A DNA stretch of 18,223 bases from Candidatus Methanofastidiosia archaeon (GCA_003558335.1 PWMA01000062.1:1-18223); one strand, 5' to 3'; counted from the first letter of the stretch, positions 1 to 7,076 are shown. Numbers and translations are program-made. Notes: generated by a model not told the origin, from the letters alone.

Positions 1-49
1 CCATATCTTCAAAAAATAGAATTAACTCACTTTCTTTTTCTTGGGACAT
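1..49 (-). CDS. 5' end of an unidentified protein (runs off the window)
   Basis: Only the first 16 codons are inside the window, reading MSQEKESELILFFEDM. An AGGTG ribosome binding site (minus strand, 55-59) lies 5 nt before the ATG, the same kind of site as in front of the prenyl synthase and Lhr genes, which supports a genuine start. TATA-like sequence lies further upstream at about 79-90. The charged, helix-prone beginning has no signal peptide, so a cytoplasmic protein is likely. The family cannot be recognised from so few residues. It is divergent from the beta-propeller gene at 178. Confidence 0.5.
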   Translation of the reverse strand, partial: MSQEKESELILFFEDM

Positions 50-78
50 AATTACACCTAACCTATTACTTAAATCAA

Positions 79-90
79 TACTTAAAAAGT
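79..90 (-). promoter_or_regulatory. Possible TATA box for the partial minus-strand gene
   Basis: The minus strand reads ACTTTTTAAGTA here, about 35 nt upstream of the ATG at 49. That would place transcription start just ahead of the AGGTG ribosome binding site. The assignment rests on position and composition only; a similar TTTAAGTA lies at 67-74. Confidence 0.35.
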
Positions 91-139
91 TTTGGCTATT
101 TAATCCGCAATATATTCTTTATTCTACTCTATCAATAGT

Positions 140-147
140 TTTAAATA
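140..147 (+). promoter_or_regulatory. TATA box of the beta-propeller gene
   Basis: TTTAAATA matches the archaeal TATA consensus closely. Its centre is about 34 nt before the ATG at 178, so the predicted leader is only about 8 nt. No ribosome binding site is visible before this ATG. Confidence 0.5.
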
Positions 148-177
148 AAAGTAAGAGTTAAAGATTTTTGTGACAAC

Positions 178-1506
178 ATGAGATTTAAAATTTTAGCCAT
201 TTTGATAGCTTTCCTAATTTCTCTAAGTAGTTTTTCTAGTGCAATGTCACTGGATTTTGAAAGTAGTTCTATTTACACAGATGATTTTGATATACTATAT
301 TTAATCGTTGATGACATAAATTATGATGGAAGTTATGAAATAATCGCCTATACAGCCGGCAAGAAATCAATATGCCTTGATCTTAAAGGGAATACTAAAT
401 GGAGTATAGACTCAAATAACTCTTTTTCATTTCTTAAAATAGTAGATGCTTTTGATTTTAATGGAAAAGAAGTTATTCTAGGAACAGAAAACATAGTAGT
501 TTCTAGGGAGGAAATCTATAATGCATTTTTATACTTTATAGATTCTGATGGAAATGAGATTGATACAGTTACTGTTTTGGGCTCAATACTTGATGTAGAT
601 ATAGGTGACTTAACCTTAGATGGAAAAAATGAAATCATAGTGGGGGCTGATGATGGAGTTGTCTATCTTTTCAATGAAGATTTTAATTTGTTGTGGAGCT
701 ATAACACAAGAGGCTATAACTTTAGAACATTAATAATCGATTTAAATCAAGATGGAAAAAATGAAGCGCTTGCAATATCTTGGGACAATACATTTATTCT
801 GGATTCTCAAGGAAAACTAATTAAAGAATACTCAACAAACCACATTTTAAGGGATTTGTATATAGATAGATTTAACAATATGATCCATGTTTCAAGATTC
901 TTTAGGGAAGACTCTAGGACTTGGAGAGGGACAGTAATCTACTCTCTAAACAGAAATTTAAATCATATGTGGGAATTTAGAACTGAAGTTGAAACAAGCG
1001 CATCAGGGTTTTTTGATTTGAATAACGATGGAAGAGAGGAGATCGTTATAGCTGGAACAAATGGAGAGATAATAATACTGGATTCTAGAGGGTCGTTTGT
1101 TAAAAGATTTGACCTTCCTGATAGAATTTTTAAGATTGATAAGTTAAACTACGAAAACAAAAACTACCTTGTAGCCGGGTGCAAAGACAATAGTTTGTAT
1201 ATATTAGATTATGAAACAGGCGCAATTGAATACAGGTTTGAAACTGGCGGCTGGATTGAAACATTTTATATAGTTGATATAAACAAAAATGGGAGAGAAG
1301 ATATAGTATTAGGCTCAAACGATAATCAGATATATCTATTGCTACAAAAAGAAAAAGAGCCCAAAGTTTTTGAGGATGAAAATGTTTCAATAGTTGATAA
1401 AGAGCCTCTCGAAGAAGAACCTAGAGCAGTTCCTTTCGAGGGAATTGGGATAATCGGAGGGCTATTGAGCGGGGCAATCTATATAATTTTAAGAAAAAAA
1501 AGGTAA
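178..1506 (+). CDS. Secreted, membrane-anchored FG-GAP/VCBS-type beta-propeller protein
   Basis: This is a cell-surface protein of unknown ligand. Residues 1-23 form a signal peptide (MRFK, hydrophobic core, SSFSSA). The ectodomain has repeated calcium-loop motifs of the FG-GAP/VCBS type at about 46-54, 144-152, 188-196, 280-288 and 367-375, of the form D-x-N-x-D-G-x-x-E, each followed by a beta-strand such as EIIVG or DIVLG. Strand-like WSY, MWEF and YLF pieces between them fit blades of a beta-propeller. An acidic, proline-containing linker (about 392-418) leads to a glycine-rich hydrophobic segment (about 420-437) and a basic RKKR end, that is, one C-terminal membrane anchor with the tail inside. 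Such propellers usually bind proteins or sugars at the surface; nothing here fixes the partner. It has its own promoter and abuts the convergent gene at 1507 with no spacer. Confidence 0.8.
   Translation: MRFKILAILIAFLISLSSFSSAMSLDFESSSIYTDDFDILYLIVDDINYDGSYEIIAYTAGKKSICLDLKGNTKWSIDSNNSFSFLKIVDAFDFNGKEVILGTENIVVSREEIYNAFLYFIDSDGNEIDTVTVLGSILDVDIGDLTLDGKNEIIVGADDGVVYLFNEDFNLLWSYNTRGYNFRTLIIDLNQDGKNEALAISWDNTFILDSQGKLIKEYSTNHILRDLYIDRFNNMIHVSRFFREDSRTWRGTVIYSLNRNLNHMWEFRTEVETSASGFFDLNNDGREEIVIAGTNGEIIILDSRGSFVKRFDLPDRIFKIDKLNYENKNYLVAGCKDNSLYILDYETGAIEYRFETGGWIETFYIVDINKNGREDIVLGSNDNQIYLLLQKEKEPKVFEDENVSIVDKEPLEEEPRAVPFEGIGIIGGLLSGAIYIILRKKR
1494..1501 (-). terminator. Oligo-T terminator for the gene at 1507-3006
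   Basis: The minus strand has a run of eight T, 5 nt past its stop codon at 1507-1509. The run is the complement of the AAA codons encoding the RKKR tail of the convergent beta-propeller gene. Confidence 0.5.
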
Positions 1507-3006
1507 TTATTTCTTTCTTTTTACCATTCTTGCTTTATTAGGGCCATTGGGATTTCTTCTTTTGAGAATCTTTTTTCTAGGAGGCTCAACGCTTGGTATT
1601 TTTTGTCTAGCTGAATTTATCAGTATCCCAGCTGACAATAGTAGTCCGACATAAAATAAAGTGTTGAGAGAATTTTGGACAAAATTTACCCTATCTGTAT
1701 TTACAACATGCTCCCTTGCTATAAAAACAAGTGAATTAATTGGCCCTTCTTTTAATGCTGTTGCTACTTTGGATCTAACTCTAACCTGCTCTTCGAAAAC
1801 TTCAGAAGATCTACCTGTATCTAGATTAAAAACAATTAAGTAATTTCCTTCTGTATTAAACCTTGCCCTAAATACTAGATCTTTAGTTTCACCTGGTCCT
1901 AACCTTCCCCTCCATGATCCCTCGATTATGTTTCCACTGCCACTTTGCAGATTAACCGTCATATCGTTAGCGCCAACTCTTCCTGTATTTGTAACTGTGA
2001 ATGGTATCTCAAATAACTCTCCTTCTTCCGGCTCAAGGGATTTTGTTACTTCAAGTGAAACATTCGGGCTGTACTCTATAATGTTAACTGAATCCGGGTG
2101 ATAAATATTTAATTGGACATTATCTCCAACTATGTCCCTTACTTCAACTATATAATCTTTTATGCCTTTAAAATGACGTCTTCTTACTTCATAATTCTGA
2201 TTGTCTAAACTTATTTTTGCTGAAAGATTATTGGCATCAGAGATTGTAAGATCAGATCCATCAATGTCGACCATTTCACCCTTTCTAAGTGAAATCTCTG
2301 ATTTTGTCATTTTTCTAATATTGGTACTTGAATAAACTCTAAAATTTATGGCGCCATCTCTCTCGCTTAGGACTTTTACCATAATAGGATCAAAAGGAAT
2401 TATATCTCCAGGCTGCCCATGAAGCGTTTTTGAATCTGTATCTCTAAAATTTACAATAAGTCTGTCAGCACTTCTATTAAATGTCATTGTATAGACTGTA
2501 TCCCCTTCTCCTAAATAGATACTATAGGCGGTACTTCTGATTTCTCCAGAGTAAACAGTTGCCATGTTTCTTAATAGATCTTTTTTAGTATAATTAATTG
2601 TAAAATCTGAATACTCTTTATCAAAGTCAATCCTAGATACAAATATAGAGTCAAAAGATATATCTTTAAATTCAACGCCCATTGGCATATTTCTTGACCT
2701 TATTATGCTTGGAACGACAACTGTGTCTAAAGTCTCATTTCTAAATTTGTCTTTTTGTAGTATATGCAGTCTAATGGTGTTAGTGCAAGTGCTACCATCC
2801 CAGAGATCTGGATCACAAATTGATGTATCAACTAGTCTTATAACATAGTTGTATATATCTCCCGATATTGTGTATTCTTCGTTATATTTTTCATATACAT
2901 GCATAGATATTGTTACATCTTTTTCGTCACCAGCTACCTCATATGCTAAATTAATCGAGCATATTAGCACCAAGCATGTAAAAAATGATAGAAAATGCCT
3001 CTTCAT
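1507..3006 (-). CDS. Secreted membrane-anchored protein with a CARDB-like domain
   Basis: This is a 499-residue envelope protein of unknown role. The ATG at 3006 is preferred over an in-frame ATG at 3045. It begins a proper signal peptide (MKRH, hydrophobic core, ending near NLAYEVA), and a TATA-like box is centred 27 nt upstream; the longer start would put the box inside the gene. The ectodomain is beta-rich, with two cysteines near residues 64 and 74 that could form a disulfide. At about 311-407 there is a CARDB/NEW3-like Ig domain (NVSLEVTKS, IPFTVTNTGRVGANDMTV, GRLGPGETKDLVF). A membrane helix follows at about 447-465, then a 30-residue basic tail ending KRKK. The first 300 residues match no family I recognise. 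Confidence 0.75.
   Translation of the reverse strand: MKRHFLSFFTCLVLICSINLAYEVAGDEKDVTISMHVYEKYNEEYTISGDIYNYVIRLVDTSICDPDLWDGSTCTNTIRLHILQKDKFRNETLDTVVVPSIIRSRNMPMGVEFKDISFDSIFVSRIDFDKEYSDFTINYTKKDLLRNMATVYSGEIRSTAYSIYLGEGDTVYTMTFNRSADRLIVNFRDTDSKTLHGQPGDIIPFDPIMVKVLSERDGAINFRVYSSTNIRKMTKSEISLRKGEMVDIDGSDLTISDANNLSAKISLDNQNYEVRRRHFKGIKDYIVEVRDIVGDNVQLNIYHPDSVNIIEYSPNVSLEVTKSLEPEEGELFEIPFTVTNTGRVGANDMTVNLQSGSGNIIEGSWRGRLGPGETKDLVFRARFNTEGNYLIVFNLDTGRSSEVFEEQVRVRSKVATALKEGPINSLVFIAREHVVNTDRVNFVQNSLNTLFYVGLLLSAGILINSARQKIPSVEPPRKKILKRRNPNGPNKARMVKRKK
1508..1522 (+). terminator. T-rich terminator for the beta-propeller gene
   Basis: A TATTTCTTTCTTTTT tract begins 1 nt after the TAA at 1504-1506. 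It is the complement of the lysine codons at the end of the convergent gene. Archaeal termination commonly uses such tracts without a hairpin. Confidence 0.45.
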
Positions 3007-3029
3007 TAACTCAATATACAGGACAACGC

Positions 3030-3037
3030 TTAAAAAT
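3030..3037. promoter_or_regulatory. Shared TATA-like element of two divergent envelope genes
   Basis: TTAAAAAT on the plus strand reads ATTTTTAA on the minus strand. Its centre is about 27 nt from the minus-strand ATG at 3006 and 24-27 nt from the plus-strand ATGs at 3058 and 3061. Neither gene shows a ribosome binding site, so both look leaderless. The 51-bp gap contains no better box at the right distance. Confidence 0.5.
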
Positions 3038-3057
3038 CTTATCATTATATATTATTT

Positions 3058-4131
3058 ATGATGAAGAAGGCATTGCCACTATTATTAATTTCTATGATTT
3101 TGTTGCCTCTTTATGGGGCTGCAGATCGAGATCCAAGGGTAGAATTTGATCACCTACAACAGACTGATCCAGGAAAACAAATGACAATTGAAGTAACTTT
3201 AACAAATACTACTTCCCAACTACTTTGGGGCCTTAAAGGGGTTATTAGCCCTAATGAGATTCCTTCAGATATTAGAAATTACATTAAGATTATAGAAGGT
3301 GAAAAGGCCTTCACAGATAGAACAAACATCAGAGTCGGTGAAACAGAATCTATAACACTTAAAATTGAAATCGACAATAATGCAGAAGTTGGAACCTATA
3401 AAATACCTTTGCTAATTAGGGGAGAAATTGGAAACTGCAGAGGCGGATGTGTTCCCTATTTACTTGTTAAAAATATCGAATTTAATGTTGTTAAAGATTA
3501 CCCTTCAATTAAAGTAGATTTTTCTAGTTATCCAGAAGAAGTTTTCCAAGGTGAAAGTATAAGTATTCCTTTTAAGATATCAAACTTTGGCCAAGGCAAT
3601 GCAAACAACATTACCCTTAGAGTTCCTTCAACTAACAATTTTACTACCTCTTTAAGTGTGGGGGAGATTAGAATATTTAGACCTCAAAACTCAAGGGATG
3701 TAATATTGACTATAACAGCTGACGAAGATGCTGAAGTAAGAAGTTATAATACAGACTTGATAATTGAGTATTTCGATGCGTATGAAAATAAAAGGGCATC
3801 TTTAGAGCCTATCTCTTTTACAATCAAGGATTCTGAATTAATCAGAAATGCAGAAGCCTACTATGTCCAAGGAAATGAATACTTCAATAATGGAAACTAT
3901 TCATTGGCGCTTGAGCAGTATGAAAAATCTAAAGAGGCATATGAACAACTTGGATTTACAGAAAAAGTCAGTGAAATCAATGCTAAGATAGAGTTGACAG
4001 AGTCTGAAATTGAATTAAAAAAAGCTGATGTTTCCGTACCAATATACGTAGGACTTGGAGTTTTAATTAGCTTTGTTTCAATGGCATTTGGGATATTAGT
4101 TGGAACTTTGACCCAAAAACCAAAATATTGA
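3058..4131 (+). CDS. Secreted membrane-anchored protein with CARDB/NEW3-like Ig domains and a TPR
   Basis: This is a 357-residue envelope protein. ATG ATG at 3058/3061 gives two candidate starts; the second places the shared TATA-like box at the usual distance for a leaderless start. The order is: signal peptide (1-21); a first Ig-like domain (about 25-145) with a CRGGC pair at 127 and 131; a second CARDB/NEW3-like domain (about 150-256: YPEEVFQGESISIPFKISNFGQGNA type); a tetratricopeptide repeat (about 263-297: AEAYYVQGNEYFNNGNYSLA); a helical stretch to 324; one membrane helix (about 327-350); and a short tail. This resembles the archaeal COG1361-type surface proteins, some of which neighbour ABC exporters, but none is encoded here. 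The TPR suggests a protein partner outside the cell. Confidence 0.75.
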   Translation: MMKKALPLLLISMILLPLYGAADRDPRVEFDHLQQTDPGKQMTIEVTLTNTTSQLLWGLKGVISPNEIPSDIRNYIKIIEGEKAFTDRTNIRVGETESITLKIEIDNNAEVGTYKIPLLIRGEIGNCRGGCVPYLLVKNIEFNVVKDYPSIKVDFSSYPEEVFQGESISIPFKISNFGQGNANNITLRVPSTNNFTTSLSVGEIRIFRPQNSRDVILTITADEDAEVRSYNTDLIIEYFDAYENKRASLEPISFTIKDSELIRNAEAYYVQGNEYFNNGNYSLALEQYEKSKEAYEQLGFTEKVSEINAKIELTESEIELKKADVSVPIYVGLGVLISFVSMAFGILVGTLTQKPKY

Positions 4132-4136
4132 AAAAA
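4131..4136 (-). terminator. Oligo-T terminator for the radical SAM gene
   Basis: The minus strand has six T about 11 nt past the stop at 4148, followed by further T-rich sequence (ATTTTGG, TTTTTGG) inside the convergent gene. Confidence 0.4.
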
Positions 4137-4143
4137 TGAAGCT

Positions 4144-4148
4144 ATTTT
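4144..4148 (+). terminator. Short oligo-T tract after the CARDB/TPR gene
   Basis: Five T lie 12 nt after the TGA at 4129-4131. This is a weak but correctly placed archaeal-type terminator, overlapping the stop codon of the convergent radical SAM gene. Confidence 0.3.
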
Positions 4149-5194
4149 TAAAGAGGAATATATTCAGATACTAGTCTTTTGTGAATTGGATACTCTTTTA
4201 CTATTGCTGGCTTCATACTTTTAGATATTGTGTTATCTTTAGATAATTCATCAGCTACTGCCCAATGTGTAAAAACTTTATCATCTTGAACTTCGTACAT
4301 TTTTTTAGAAATTCTAAGTTCATCTTTTAGATATTTTGTTATCTCATCGATATTGCCCGATAACTCTCCTTTTACGATAAGACAGTCTTCAATCTCTTCA
4401 TAATATTTTTTGGTATTTTTTGCTCTTCTCTCCCATCTTCTTCGCAATTGTATTGCATCTTTTAGGACAGAAGGACAAAAATGAATTGATATTGGAAGAT
4501 ATTCAAACCTTTCCAATAGCTTTATCGATAGCTCTCTACTCCCCCTAATCATACTTGTATCGGTGTCAAAATCAAAGCCTCTATCAGAAAGAATATCCCA
4601 ATTGGTTTCTGTGTATTCAAATTCATTTAAATTAATAAATGAGAAGCCACAAGAAGATGCTGATTCGATTATTCTACATATTCTATCAAAATCTTTAGGA
4701 ATAGCTGGGATCTCTACCCCAAAATTAAAGTCCATATTTAAAACATTTTTTAGACCTTCTACTTCTTTTTCATCTTGCACATGAAACCTTAATTCATCAA
4801 CATATCCTTCTAAATTTTCAAGAGACTTTTCTACTCTACTTGTCGAGCCCGTGTAAAGGTGTATATGGTGTTTTTTATCATCATCTTTGATTAATTTAGC
4901 GTATTCTAAACATCTATCCAATCTTAGAAGAGGATCTCCTCCTGTAAAACTTATTCCTTTTGAGCTACAAGCTTTTATCTCTTCAATTATGTCACTTTTT
5001 TTTTCAATTTTTCTCTCATTCACATATGAAGTGTCAATGCCTTTTTTTTCATTTGATACTGGACAATAATAACAATTTACATTACAAAGACCTGTAACAA
5101 AAACTACTGACTTCCTACCTTTAATACACAATTTACAACCTTTTGAAATTTTTCCGGTATAGAATGATTCAGCATCAGTTTTTTTTATTGTCAT
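4148..5194 (-). CDS. Radical SAM protein, PflA-related (COG2108-like)
   Basis: This is a 348-residue radical SAM enzyme of unknown substrate. From the chosen start, the iron-sulfur motif CNVNCYYC (CxxxCxxC) is at residues 37-44, followed by SFTGGDPLL, the usual SAM-binding GG region. A CKLC pair at 20-23, just before the motif, is typical of the archaeal family related to pyruvate formate-lyase activating enzymes and may bind metal. In-frame ATGs exist at 5296 and 5230. The ATG at 5194 is chosen because conserved sequence begins soon after it (MTIKKTDAESFYTG) and a TATA-like box is centred 28 nt upstream. The extra 34 residues of the longest form would run through the promoter region. The C-terminal third has many charged residues and no recognised domain. 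Confidence 0.8.
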   Translation of the reverse strand: MTIKKTDAESFYTGKISKGCKLCIKGRKSVVFVTGLCNVNCYYCPVSNEKKGIDTSYVNERKIEKKSDIIEEIKACSSKGISFTGGDPLLRLDRCLEYAKLIKDDDKKHHIHLYTGSTSRVEKSLENLEGYVDELRFHVQDEKEVEGLKNVLNMDFNFGVEIPAIPKDFDRICRIIESASSCGFSFINLNEFEYTETNWDILSDRGFDFDTDTSMIRGSRELSIKLLERFEYLPISIHFCPSVLKDAIQLRRRWERRAKNTKKYYEEIEDCLIVKGELSGNIDEITKYLKDELRISKKMYEVQDDKVFTHWAVADELSKDNTISKSMKPAIVKEYPIHKRLVSEYIPL

Positions 5195-5216
5195 ATCGGC
5201 CTGATTTATTAATATT

Positions 5217-5227
5217 ACTTTAAAAAA
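5217..5227 (-). promoter_or_regulatory. TATA-like box of the radical SAM gene
   Basis: The minus strand reads TTTTTTAAAGT here. Its centre is 28 nt before the ATG at 5194, consistent with a leaderless transcript. The alternative TTTAAATAG at 5241-5249 would give a leader of roughly 25 nt. Confidence 0.4.
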
Positions 5228-5240
5228 CATTCTCAAAAAC

Positions 5241-5250
5241 CTATTTAAAC
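5241..5250 (+). promoter_or_regulatory. TATA-like box of the prenyl synthase gene
   Basis: CTATTTAAAC predicts transcription start near 5272, immediately before an AGGTG ribosome binding site at 5272-5276 and the ATG at 5283. The leader would be about 11 nt. Confidence 0.45.
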
Positions 5251-5282
5251 TAAAAAGTAAAGCTCCTTTATAGGTGCAATGA

Positions 5283-6398
5283 ATGGATTTTCTCAAGATT
5301 ACCGAAGAGCTAAAAAATGATATAGAGGGAGATATTAAAGATTTTTTTCAAACACAAATTCAATCTATTGATGATGATGTCCTCTCTGACTTCTATAAAG
5401 ATATAAGACATCACACACTTCTTGGTGGAAAACGTCTTAGACCTATAATGTGTATAATGGCCTATTGTGGGTATTCAGATTATACTAACAGAATATTGAG
5501 AGTTTCAATTGCATTTGAACTTCTTCATTCTTCTTCATTGATACTTGATGATGCAATGGATGAAGATGTTATAAGGCATGGTGAAAAAACATTCAATGCG
5601 ATATATGCCGACAAATTTTTAAAGTCTACACGATTTGACCTTAACCCATACTATGATGGTGGAAACTGGATTAAAAAGGATGGACCTTCTAAACTTTTGT
5701 CAATGCAAAGGGCAATATCAAGATACTCATATGCTCTTTCAGTTTTGGGCTCTAACATTCTCTATGCCCTAAGTGCCAAAGCAATAAGATCAAGTAGATT
5801 TGATGATAGTTTAATAATAAAAGCAATGACAATGCATGAAGAAATGTATAAAAAATTAAACGAGGGCCAACTATTGGATATACTGATGGAACAAAAAGGT
5901 GGAAGCGAGGAAAAATATTTTGACATGATAGATAAAAAGACAGGCATACTGTTTAAATATCCGTTAAGAATTGGTCTACTTTTCAGCGAAAATGAAGATA
6001 TTTATTCTCTTGATACCTACTCTTCAAATCTTTCAAGAGCATTCCAAGTGCACGATGATATATTGGGAGTATTTGGACAAGAAAGCACAACTGGTAAACC
6101 TGTAGACAGTGATATAAAAGAAGGAAAAAACACATTACTGGTCATAAAGACACTTGAGTTTGCAGATCAAAATCAACTGAAAAAAGTTAATAGTATTTTA
6201 GGAAATAGATACTCTTCAATGGAAGAAATAGGAGAAATAAAGAATATAATAAAAGATTGTGGAGCACTAGACTACTGTATTCAAAAAGAATCTGAATTTA
6301 TTAGAGCAGCAAAAGATTCGATAGATCCAAACATGAAAGAAAAATCTAGTATTTTTTTAACTGAACTTTGCGACTTTATAATAAAAAGAAAGTATTAA
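5283..6398 (+). CDS. Polyprenyl (geranylgeranyl/farnesyl-type) diphosphate synthase with an insertion
   Basis: It condenses isopentenyl diphosphate with allylic diphosphates to make the isoprenoid chains used for archaeal lipids and quinone-like molecules. Visible motifs are LLGGKRLRP (46-53), the first aspartate-rich motif DDAMD (D89, D90, D93) in LLHSSSLILDD, and the second motif in FQVHDDILG (D258, D259). GKPVDSDIKEGKNTLL follows, as in other archaeal members. The last aspartate of the second motif is Gly, a known variant among archaeal enzymes. The protein is 371 residues, longer than the usual 290-330: about 30-40 extra residues (roughly 107-145, aromatic and Lys-rich) separate the first motif from the following helix, where the usual GD is LGSN. 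Product length cannot be fixed from sequence. AGGTG precedes the ATG by 6 nt. Confidence 0.85.
   Translation: MDFLKITEELKNDIEGDIKDFFQTQIQSIDDDVLSDFYKDIRHHTLLGGKRLRPIMCIMAYCGYSDYTNRILRVSIAFELLHSSSLILDDAMDEDVIRHGEKTFNAIYADKFLKSTRFDLNPYYDGGNWIKKDGPSKLLSMQRAISRYSYALSVLGSNILYALSAKAIRSSRFDDSLIIKAMTMHEEMYKKLNEGQLLDILMEQKGGSEEKYFDMIDKKTGILFKYPLRIGLLFSENEDIYSLDTYSSNLSRAFQVHDDILGVFGQESTTGKPVDSDIKEGKNTLLVIKTLEFADQNQLKKVNSILGNRYSSMEEIGEIKNIIKDCGALDYCIQKESEFIRAAKDSIDPNMKEKSSIFLTELCDFIIKRKY
6381..6392 (-). terminator. T-rich terminator for the KH-domain gene
   Basis: The minus strand reads CTTTCTTTTTAT starting 11 nt past the stop at 6404. It overlaps the lysine codons at the end of the prenyl synthase gene. 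Confidence 0.35.
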
Positions 6399-6403
6399 AT
6401 AAA

Positions 6404-6910
6404 TTATTCAAATACAATATCAACATTCTCGCCCGTGATCAACAAAATTATGTCCTTTACACTTTTTGTAGGAATAGGAAGCTTTCTCTCAAACTCTTTC
6501 CCCAATCTGAGCCTTTTTATTATTGTACCATTAGGCATGTAAACAATATTTATTCCATAAACCTTTGCAGGGTATAAGAGGTCAGAAGCAACTTTTTTGA
6601 CATCTTTACTTTCTTCAATAACCCTTATTTTTTTGTTTAGTTTTTTACTTAATCCTCTGATTACATTGCCACCTCTACCAATAATACTTCCTATCTCTCC
6701 AGCTTCAACTAAGATAACTATCAGATTGCCAACTTTAATACTTCTTTTAAACTTTACATCTTTAATTGCCCTATTATCTTGGGAAAGCCTGTAAAGCTCT
6801 TTGGCTATCTCTAGGTCGTTATCATTAAGCTCGCCATCTTTAATCTTTGCAGTACAACCTGGGCAGAGCATTCCAGTTTTCAAACAAATCTCACAAAAAG
6901 GTAGCTCCAA
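6404..6910 (-). CDS. Zinc-ribbon plus KH-domain RNA-binding protein
   Basis: This is a 168-residue, probably RNA-binding protein. The N-terminus has CEIC...CPGC (C6, C9, C16, C19), a compact four-cysteine zinc-binding pattern. A helical stretch follows, then a KH domain with the GxxG loop in GEIGSIIGRGGNVIRGLSKK (about 71-90), most like the NusA-type KH of archaea. The last 60 residues are basic and beta-rich and end ENVDIVFE. The start codon is TTG. It is chosen because GAAGGTGA (minus strand, 6918-6925), the strongest ribosome binding site in the window, lies 7 nt upstream, and no in-frame ATG or GTG lies between them. The specific RNA target is unknown. Confidence 0.8.
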   Translation of the reverse strand: MELPFCEICLKTGMLCPGCTAKIKDGELNDNDLEIAKELYRLSQDNRAIKDVKFKRSIKVGNLIVILVEAGEIGSIIGRGGNVIRGLSKKLNKKIRVIEESKDVKKVASDLLYPAKVYGINIVYMPNGTIIKRLRLGKEFERKLPIPTKSVKDIILLITGENVDIVFE

Positions 6911-6955
6911 ATTTACTTCACCTTCTAAAATATAACTTTATCTTCCTATCTTAAG

Positions 6956-6969
6956 CCTTTTTAAAAAGG
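6956..6969. promoter_or_regulatory. 14-bp perfect palindrome with a TATA-like centre
   Basis: CCTTTTTAAAAAGG is its own reverse complement. For the KH-domain gene its AT core would place transcription start near 6936, giving a 26-nt leader that contains the GAAGGTGA site. It could be the TATA element, an operator, or both. Confidence 0.4.
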
Positions 6970-7022
6970 TTTCGGTAAAATTTTTTTCTAATCAAAAAAC
7001 ACAAAATACATTTCCCGATAAT

Positions 7023-7032
7023 CTTAAATAAA
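7023..7032 (+). promoter_or_regulatory. TATA box of the homoserine dehydrogenase operon
   Basis: CTTAAATAAA lies about 50 nt before the ATG at 7077. Transcription would start near 7054, giving a leader of about 22 nt that includes GAGG at 7064-7067. Confidence 0.4.
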
Positions 7033-7076
7033 GAATAAAAATAGAGTATTCACTATATTTTAAGAGGATTGTTATC

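Noticed and set aside
67..86. Direct repeat TACTTAAA with a 12-bp period
   Set aside because: Two AT-rich octamers near promoters are expected by chance in this composition; there is no third copy or further extension.
1130..1390. Open frame of 86 codons opposite the beta-propeller gene
   Set aside because: It lies wholly antisense to a well-supported gene, and its translation shows no domain or normal composition. Similar open frames opposite hom, asd, the AAA+ gene and lhr were dropped for the same reason.
3007..3045. Longer start (ATG at 3045) for the minus-strand CARDB-like protein
   Set aside because: It adds 13 residues in front of a complete signal peptide and would place the start upstream of the likely TATA element.
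5195..5296. Longer starts (ATG at 5296 or 5230) for the radical SAM protein
   Set aside because: The extra residues do not resemble the family, overlap the start of the divergent prenyl synthase gene, and would lie on or before the predicted promoter.
6911..7076. Searched for a tRNA, small RNA or riboswitch in the largest non-coding gap of the right half
   Set aside because: No cloverleaf, T-loop-like sequence or strong GC-rich stems; it holds only the two promoters and the 14-bp palindrome.
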